Shown here in pieces: positions 7,041 through 11,066 of a DNA stretch of 11,066 nucleotides; position 1 is the stretch's first letter; each line of letters starts with the position of its first letter. The notes beneath the pieces were generated by a model, which ran no database searches, was not told the DNA's origin, and saw only the letters and a list, made by a program, of their open reading frames with translations. The stretch lies in NCBI GenBank assembly GCA_031282665.1, contig JAITDH010000141.1:1-11066 (forward strand). Direction: 5' to 3'. The stretch is from Zoogloeaceae bacterium (lineage in GTDB: Bacteria; Pseudomonadota; Gammaproteobacteria; Burkholderiales; Rhodocyclaceae). Made by a program: the position numbers and the translations under genes.

Positions 7041-7703
7041 CTACCTTCCCCTTCCCGCCGCGATCAGGTGGTTGAGCAGGGCCGGGCGGGCGAGCCAGGT
7101 CAGGACGTCGTCGAAATCGGCGGTGGGCGGGCCGGACTGGTAGCGGTCGCCGGCGACGGCATTGTCGCCGTCGGGATGGGCGTTGGCGCCGGGGCTGACC
7201 AGGATGAAGACGGGACGCTCGTCATCCGTGGTGAGCTTCTCGCCTTGCAGGTTGAAAACTTGCAGGGCATCGGCAAACAGCGTGTCGAGCGCGATGGGCG
7301 CGGCGGGATCGGCGAAGCGGCGATCGACGCGATAACGCCAGCTTTGTCCCCAGGGATCGCTACCGCGCATCAGGCCGAGCGTCTTGAAAGGCAGGCGGCC
7401 TTCCACGCCGGACGAGGCGCAGCCCGCGGCGGCAAGACCGTCGCCGCCGGTATCCGGACAGGGCAGGTAACCGTGAAGGGCGGCATAGCCCAGGAGCGCG
7501 GCGCGGATTTCCGCCATTTCCGCCTCCGCCTGCCGCCATTTCTGCACTTCGCGCTGCCCCGCGAGCGGCAGGGCAAAACGCCCGACGAGCAGGGTCAGGA
7601 TGAAGAGGACGATGGCAAGCTCGAGCAGGGTAAACCCGCGATCCATGCGGCGGCCGCTCCGCTTGCCCAATTTACATGCCGATGCGTCATGGTAAAACGC
7701 CAC
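7041..7703 (-). CDS. Prepilin-like protein (type IV pilin / pseudopilin family)
   Basis: The 220-residue product carries a class III prepilin signal: RG|FTLLELAIVLFILTLLVG, with the peptidase glycine at residue 23, Phe at +1 and Glu28 at +5. A long hydrophobic helix follows. PilD-type peptidase should cleave after G23. The globular part has a conserved-looking LPCPDTGGDG segment (80-89) with C82 and C95, GRLPFKTLGL and DPWGQSWRYRV. This layout is seen in a group of minor-pilin-like proteins of Gram-negative bacteria, and no pilus operon surrounds it. Two starts are possible. GTG at 7703 has an excellent GGAGGA five bases upstream and gives an unusually long 23-residue leader. ATG at 7646 gives a 4-residue leader (MDRG) with only a distant GGAG. 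I chose the GTG. It lies between the cyclase and the TPR-like gene, same strand. Confidence 0.88.
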   Translation of the reverse strand: MAFYHDASACKLGKRSGRRMDRGFTLLELAIVLFILTLLVGRFALPLAGQREVQKWRQAEAEMAEIRAALLGYAALHGYLPCPDTGGDGLAAAGCASSGVEGRLPFKTLGLMRGSDPWGQSWRYRVDRRFADPAAPIALDTLFADALQVFNLQGEKLTTDDERPVFILVSPGANAHPDGDNAVAGDRYQSGPPTADFDDVLTWLARPALLNHLIAAGRGR

Positions 7704-7708
7704 GAGTC

Positions 7709-7714
7709 TCCTCC
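7709..7714 (-). promoter_or_regulatory. Strong Shine-Dalgarno deciding the GTG start of the prepilin gene
   Basis: On the minus strand GGAGGA sits five bases before GTG at 7703. The competing ATG at 7646 has only GGAG ten bases upstream. The site therefore favours the longer leader peptide. Confidence 0.6.
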
Positions 7715-7741
7715 ACTTTCGATTGCCTCCGAAACCGCGCG

Positions 7742-7770
7742 ATTATCCCTCTGGAAGAGGAAGGTTTCCA
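7742..7770 (-). promoter_or_regulatory. Candidate sigma-70 promoter before the prepilin gene
   Basis: In the 104-bp gap between the cyclase stop and the prepilin start, the minus strand reads TGGAAA (7765-7770), 17 bp, then GATAAT (7742-7747). These match four of six and five of six consensus positions with ideal spacing. It would give a leader of about 30 nt before GTG at 7703. It could let the prepilin and TPR-like genes be expressed apart from the glycosyltransferase-cyclase pair. Such matches arise by chance, so this is tentative. Confidence 0.33.
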
Positions 7771-7807
7771 GCGGGGACAATTCGTCGGGAATTGCGGTGT
7801 CGGCAAA

Positions 7808-9661
7808 TCACACGTCTTCCGATCCCTGATTTTCGGTTATCGCGGTATAGATCGGGAGGACGGTGGAAGTGTCACGCAACTGGATTTCTCCCGCGGAGCG
7901 GGTGGCGTGGCGTTGCAATCGGGCATTGGCGGCTTCTCCGATCACCAGGGAAAAAGGCAGGCTCTTGGCGGCGGATTCCAGGCGGGAGGCGAAGTTGATG
8001 CAGTCGCCCACGGCGGTATAGGTGCTGCGGAACGGGGTTCCCAGGTCGCCGACCAGGGCCTTGCCGCTTTCGATGCCGATCCGGACTCGCACCGCGGGCA
8101 GCTTGCGGCGGGATTGTTCCCGGTTCAGCGCGCGCACTTCCCGCAGGATCGCCAGCGCGGTTTCCACGGCGCGGTCGGCCTGGTCGGGACAGTCCAGCGG
8201 CGCGCCCCAGAAGGCCACCATGCCGTCGCCGCTGTATTTGTCGAGGGTGCCGCCATTTTCCAGGGTCGGCCGGGTCAGGCAGTCGAGGAAGCTCTTGGTC
8301 ATCTGGGCGGCATCTTCCAGGGAAAGGGCCGAGGTCAGGCGGGTATAGCCTTCCATGTCGGCGATCAGCACGGTGACTTCTTTCAGGGTCGGCTTCAGGC
8401 TGTAGGTTTCTCCCCGCCGCTGCAATTCTTCCAGCACCGGCTTGGCGACGTAGTGGGAAAGAATTTCCAGGTTTTGCAGGTTGCGCCGCTGGGTCTGCCA
8501 CCATTCGTGGGGAATCGCGGTGATGAGCAGCAGGAAATAGCCGGTCAGCGGGGCGAGGATCGACCATTCCGCCTGATGCAGGAAGCCCCAGCTCGTCAGC
8601 GTGAGCGAGACGAGCGCCATGCCCAGGAGGAGGAGGATGCTGTTCCAGGCGGAAAGGCGCGCGACGCAGAAAACCGCGAACGCCGTCGTCAGCAGGGTCC
8701 ACAGGGCCAGCGGCAGGCGTCCGCTCCAGGGCGGGCGCGCCTTGCCTTCCGCCAGGTCGAGGAGGGCCGAGAGGCTTTGCGCATGCACCATGACGCCGGA
8801 GACGAGCGGCGCGAGGGGGATGCCGACCCGGTCGCCCAGGCCCAGGGAGGAGGAGCCGATCACCACGAAACGCCCGCGCACCAGTTCCGGCGGGATTTCA
8901 TGCCGGAACACGGCGGCGGCGGGCAGGACGATGTAGGATTCCAGGGCGTGGCGGAAGGGAATCCGCCAGGGCTTGCCGGCCGGCATGGCGGGCAGGGAAA
9001 CCGGAGGATTGGCCGCGCAGTCGAGGAGGGCGACGGCAAATTGGGAGTAGGCCTGGTTTTCATACGCCACCTGCAAGGGCGTGCGGCGCAACACGCCGTC
9101 CGCGTCCGGCTGGTAGCCGATGTTGCCGACGCAGCGCGCCCGGCTCAAGGCGGCATGATTGCCCACGTAGCCGAAGGCGGGAACGCCGGCGGAGGCATCG
9201 CCGGTGAGCAGACCGTTCCCGGCGCGGCCCAGCATGCCCTGGTTCAGGTTCGGATAGCGGGGGGTGAAATCGAAGACCTGGGCCAGTACCAGGGGCGCGT
9301 GTTCCGCCAGGGCCGCCAGACGCAGATCGCCGAGGGAATCGCGCACCTCGGGAAAGACGATGTCCACGCCCACCGCGCGGGCCTGGTAGTCGATCAACAG
9401 CATTTCCAGGAGATCGGCGATCTGGCTTCTGGGCCAGGGCCAGGTGCCGAACTGGCGGATGGATTCGTCGTCGATATCCACCACCACCACCCGGTTTTCC
9501 GGCGCGGGATCGGCCATGCGCTGCACCAGGAAATCCTTCAACCCTTCGTCGAAGCGTTCCAGAAGAACGGGACGGCCATATTCCGCCCAGAATACGACCG
9601 CGCAGGCCAGGAAAACCAGGAGGATCTTGACCGGCCGCAAGGGGAATTTCGCCACTTTCAT
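7808..9661 (-). CDS. CHASE2-domain adenylate cyclase, membrane-bound
   Basis: The 617-residue protein is a one-component sensor that should make cAMP from ATP. Order: one TM helix (about 11-25); an extracytoplasmic CHASE2 domain (about 28-305, with VVVVDIDDESIRQFGTWPWPR and AVGVDIVFPE near its start and RFVVIGSSSLGLGDRVGIPL near its end); three TM helices (about 314-334, 338-360, 366-384); then a class III cyclase domain (about 425-600). Metal-binding Asp435 (IADMEGYT) and Asp479 (KYSGDGMVAFW) are present, as are Lys475 and Asp553 expected for adenine selection, and transition-state Asn556 and Arg560 (VGDCINFASR). It should be active and ATP-specific. The ATG at 9661 is chosen because AAGGAGG lies seven bases upstream; the frame extends to 9775 only inside the glycosyltransferase gene. 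ATGA overlap with that gene implies translational coupling. The CHASE2 ligand is unknown. Confidence 0.95.
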   Translation of the reverse strand: MKVAKFPLRPVKILLVFLACAVVFWAEYGRPVLLERFDEGLKDFLVQRMADPAPENRVVVVDIDDESIRQFGTWPWPRSQIADLLEMLLIDYQARAVGVDIVFPEVRDSLGDLRLAALAEHAPLVLAQVFDFTPRYPNLNQGMLGRAGNGLLTGDASAGVPAFGYVGNHAALSRARCVGNIGYQPDADGVLRRTPLQVAYENQAYSQFAVALLDCAANPPVSLPAMPAGKPWRIPFRHALESYIVLPAAAVFRHEIPPELVRGRFVVIGSSSLGLGDRVGIPLAPLVSGVMVHAQSLSALLDLAEGKARPPWSGRLPLALWTLLTTAFAVFCVARLSAWNSILLLLGMALVSLTLTSWGFLHQAEWSILAPLTGYFLLLITAIPHEWWQTQRRNLQNLEILSHYVAKPVLEELQRRGETYSLKPTLKEVTVLIADMEGYTRLTSALSLEDAAQMTKSFLDCLTRPTLENGGTLDKYSGDGMVAFWGAPLDCPDQADRAVETALAILREVRALNREQSRRKLPAVRVRIGIESGKALVGDLGTPFRSTYTAVGDCINFASRLESAAKSLPFSLVIGEAANARLQRHATRSAGEIQLRDTSTVLPIYTAITENQGSEDV

Positions 9662-10863
9662 CGCCCTTCCTCCTTTTGCGTATCGTGGTACGAATCGTGG
9701 CACGAGTGGTACAAAGCGTGGCGCGACAGTACCTGCCGATATACCTCCCGGGTTTCCCGGGCGGCGCGCCGCCAACTGAAGGCGGCGGCCCTGGCCCTTC
9801 CCCGGCGGGCGAAGTCGGCGGCCTCATCGGGATTTTCCAGCAGGCGTCGCAAGCCTTGGGAAAAGCCGTCCACATCGTCCGGGTCCGCCATCAGGCCCGC
9901 GTCCCCCACCACCTCCGGCAGGGAAGTCCGGTTCGAGGTCATGACTGGCACGCCGGAAGCCATGGCCTCCAGGGGCGGCAGGCCGAAGCCCTCGTAGCGG
10001 GAAGGATAGGCAAAGGCGGCCGCGCCGGCGTACAGGAAAGGCAAGGACTCGTCCGGGACATAGCCGGGAAAGCGGATTTCTCCCTTGCGCACCAGTTCCT
10101 CGACGCCTTGCCGCATATTCTCGCAATGCCAGCCGGACATGCCGGCGACCACGAGCGGATAGCGCCGGCGCAGGGAATCCGGCAGGGCGCGATAGGCGGC
10201 GAACAGGACGGGCAGGTTTTTCCGCGGCTCCAGGGTGCCGACGCACAGCAGATAGCCGCCGGGAATCAGGCCCAGGCCAGCCAGGGGCGCGCGCAATTCG
10301 GCGTCCGCGCGGGGATGGAAGCGGGAATCGGCGGCCAGATGGATGACCTCGAGACGCTCTTCCTCCACCCCGAACCAGCGCCGCACCGCTTCCCCGGTCG
10401 CGGCGGAAACCACGATGATCCGCTCGGCGCGCGCAATGGAAGCCGGCAATTCCCGCTGCATCAGCCGCACCCGCTCCCGGGGATGCGTTTCCGGGTGATC
10501 GAAACAGGAGAGATCATGGACGGTGAGAACCAGCGGGCCATCGTAAGGCAGGGCCATGAACCCCGGCTCGTGGTACAGGGCATCCCCGCCGAATTTCCCG
10601 GCCTGCCAGGCGAAGAGGCGTTTCTGCGCCAGTTGGCGCAAGGTCCGCGGACGGGGCGCCAACTGCCGCGCCAGCCGGTAAACCTCCCGCAGTACCCGCC
10701 CCGTCCCCGGCGAAGGCAGGCGAACCCCCGCCGCGAAACGCGCGCCGTAAAACATGTGGATTTGCGTGTCGAGTTCCTCCAGCGCCTGGAACAGGTGGCG
10801 GACATACTGCCCGATGCCGGTCAGTGGCGCCAGCAGGGATGTGCCGTTGACGAGAATTTTCAT
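9658..10863 (-). CDS. Glycosyltransferase family 4 (GT-B fold)
   Basis: The 401-residue protein is a retaining GT-B glycosyltransferase of the GT4 (group 1) family, which moves a sugar from a nucleotide-sugar onto a lipid, glycan or protein acceptor on the cytoplasmic side of the membrane. Seen in order: an N-terminal Rossmann start with the TGIGQYVRHL acceptor-side loop (15-24), HDLSCFDHPE (116-125), GTLEPRKNLPVL (209-220), and the E-x7-E donor motif with E291 and E299 in SRYEGFGLPPLEAMASG. No signal peptide or TM helix is seen. The last residues (382-394) form an unusual His-rich tail with H382, H386, H389 and H393. ATG at 10863 gives the family's normal N-terminus, though its Shine-Dalgarno is poor. 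It is first of the - strand group and overlaps the cyclase by ATGA. O-antigen or exopolysaccharide assembly is possible; the substrate is unknown. Confidence 0.94.
   Translation of the reverse strand: MKILVNGTSLLAPLTGIGQYVRHLFQALEELDTQIHMFYGARFAAGVRLPSPGTGRVLREVYRLARQLAPRPRTLRQLAQKRLFAWQAGKFGGDALYHEPGFMALPYDGPLVLTVHDLSCFDHPETHPRERVRLMQRELPASIARAERIIVVSAATGEAVRRWFGVEEERLEVIHLAADSRFHPRADAELRAPLAGLGLIPGGYLLCVGTLEPRKNLPVLFAAYRALPDSLRRRYPLVVAGMSGWHCENMRQGVEELVRKGEIRFPGYVPDESLPFLYAGAAAFAYPSRYEGFGLPPLEAMASGVPVMTSNRTSLPEVVGDAGLMADPDDVDGFSQGLRRLLENPDEAADFARRGRARAAAFSWRRAARETREVYRQVLSRHALYHSCHDSYHDTQKEEGR
9669..9675 (-). promoter_or_regulatory. Strong Shine-Dalgarno of the cyclase gene, inside the glycosyltransferase end
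   Basis: AAGGAGG on the minus strand lies seven bases before the ATG at 9661 and encodes part of the glycosyltransferase C-terminus (QKEEGR). It fixes the cyclase start and supports coupled translation of the pair. Confidence 0.7.
9680..9712. repeat. 12-bp imperfect tandem repeat in the glycosyltransferase tail
   Basis: On the + strand, GTATCGTGGTAC, GAATCGTGGCAC and a shortened GAGTGGTAC follow one another. Read on the minus strand they encode the spaced histidines of the glycosyltransferase C-terminus. The unit is a multiple of three, so copy changes would keep the frame. Confidence 0.6.
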
Positions 10864-10910
10864 GCAAGGGGCCGGACGATGGATGATGCGCCGGGAGGCG
10901 CGGATTGGGT

Positions 10911-10916
10911 ATTGTA
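10911..10916 (-). promoter_or_regulatory. Candidate -10 box for the glycosyltransferase operon
   Basis: The minus strand reads TACAAT, matching five of six positions of the sigma-70 -10 box, 47 bp before the start codon. The expected -35 position is a T-rich tract (TTTTTC) with a poor match, so the upstream A/T tracts might act as an UP-like element instead. Confidence 0.3.
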
Positions 10917-10981
10917 ATGGACGAAAAAGCCCCGAAAAACCCCAAAAAAGAGGAATGCCTGTTATCGGGCGTGGTTTCCTG

Positions 10982-10987
10982 TATCAT
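10982..10987 (+). promoter_or_regulatory. Candidate -10 box for the right-edge gene
   Basis: TATCAT matches five of six positions of the sigma-70 -10 box, 56 bp before the ATG at 11044. At 17-bp spacing the -35 would be CTGTTA, a weak match. Tentative. Confidence 0.25.
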
Positions 10988-11043
10988 GTCGGGCTTGTTT
11001 CCGGGCTTGCTTTTTTTGAACCCCATTTTTCGAGAGGATTGTC

Positions 11044-11066
11044 ATGTTGGTAAAAAAGATTTCCAC
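11044..11066 (+). CDS. Start of an unidentified gene, cut by the window edge
   Basis: An ATG is preceded by AGAGGA five bases upstream, a good ribosome-binding site, and opens the frame MLVKKIS before the window ends. The lysine-rich beginning could start a signal peptide or membrane protein, but seven residues are too few to identify it. It is divergent from the glycosyltransferase gene and may share a control region with it. Confidence 0.55.

Larger units (their letters stand above)
10864..11043. other. Divergent intergenic region with phased A-tracts
   Basis: This 180-bp gene-free stretch separates the - strand glycosyltransferase from a + strand gene and should hold both promoters. Three A-tracts (10924-10928, 10935-10939, 10944-10949) have centres about 11 and 9.5 bp apart, close to one helical turn. 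Two T-rich runs (11011-11017 and 11026-11030) lie nearer the + strand gene. No convincing terminator hairpin or operator palindrome is visible. Confidence 0.6.

Noticed and set aside
5248..7143. 631-residue open frame on the + strand opposite the repeat protein
   Set aside because: It mirrors the 129-bp repeats in antisense, and its own repeats follow directly from the coding repeats. It lacks a ribosome-binding site, and the minus-strand frame has a signal peptide, TPR logic and a good Shine-Dalgarno.
7750..7770. CTGGAA/TTCCAG inverted repeat after the cyclase gene as a terminator
   Set aside because: The stem is six pairs with a nine-base loop and no U-tract follows, so it is not a convincing intrinsic terminator.
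7676..9997. 773-residue + strand open frame opposite the cyclase gene
   Set aside because: Its composition is low-complexity Gly/Gln/Arg/His and no domain is recognisable. The minus strand encodes a complete CHASE2-cyclase with all catalytic residues.
9676..10917. 413-residue + strand open frame opposite the glycosyltransferase
   Set aside because: It is an antisense shadow without motifs; the minus strand is a clear GT4 enzyme.
1..11066. Defence island, toxin-antitoxin pair, prophage or integrated element
   Set aside because: No nuclease, integrase, transposase, recombinase, toxin-like or phage gene, tRNA or attachment site was seen. The clear genes are metabolic, transport, envelope or signalling genes.

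Overview
The window is a dense, GC-rich stretch of bacterial chromosome. The gene families, including a NodI-type ABC ATPase, PurU, a GSP/Tfp-type prepilin, a CHASE2 adenylate cyclase and a large periplasmic repeat protein, together with the base composition, suggest a proteobacterium, most likely a betaproteobacterium of the Rhodocyclales/Nitrosomonadales kind. That placement is inference from style, not from a marker gene. No RNA genes, CRISPR array, insertion sequence or phage genes were found.

Left block, + strand (1-2803). The block opens with the 3' end of a gene whose product ends in a forkhead-associated (FHA) domain and may begin with a class III cyclase domain outside the window. 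Next come a small alpha/beta hydrolase (633-1289) and, overlapping it by 8 bp, a NodI/DrrA-type ABC ATPase (1282-2232). The usual ABC-2 permease partner does not follow. Its place is taken by a gene-free stretch with a roughly 160-bp inverted-repeat element (2248-2407). A small cysteine-cluster protein (2432-2803) closes the block.

Central and right block, - strand (10863 down to 2808). Five genes lie head to tail with short gaps: a GT4 glycosyltransferase (9658-10863), a CHASE2 adenylate cyclase (7808-9661, ATGA overlap with the glycosyltransferase), a prepilin-like protein (7041-7703), an exported 1080-residue TPR-like protein with twenty ~43-residue repeats (3760-7002), and purU (2808-3668). 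purU converges on the cysteine-cluster gene with only 4 bp between the stop codons. The first four could form an envelope or surface-related unit: sugar transfer, an extracytoplasmic sensor making cAMP, a pilin-like protein and a repeat scaffold. This functional link rests on gene order alone. purU is a housekeeping gene that happens to lie downstream.

Right edge (10864-11066). A divergent intergenic region with helically phased A-tracts separates the glycosyltransferase from the first codons of a + strand gene starting at 11044.

The most striking object is the giant repeat protein. Its 129-bp DNA repeat array has units of differing similarity, a divergent C-terminal subfamily, a 33-residue interruption and a heptanucleotide tandem repeat at its 3' end.
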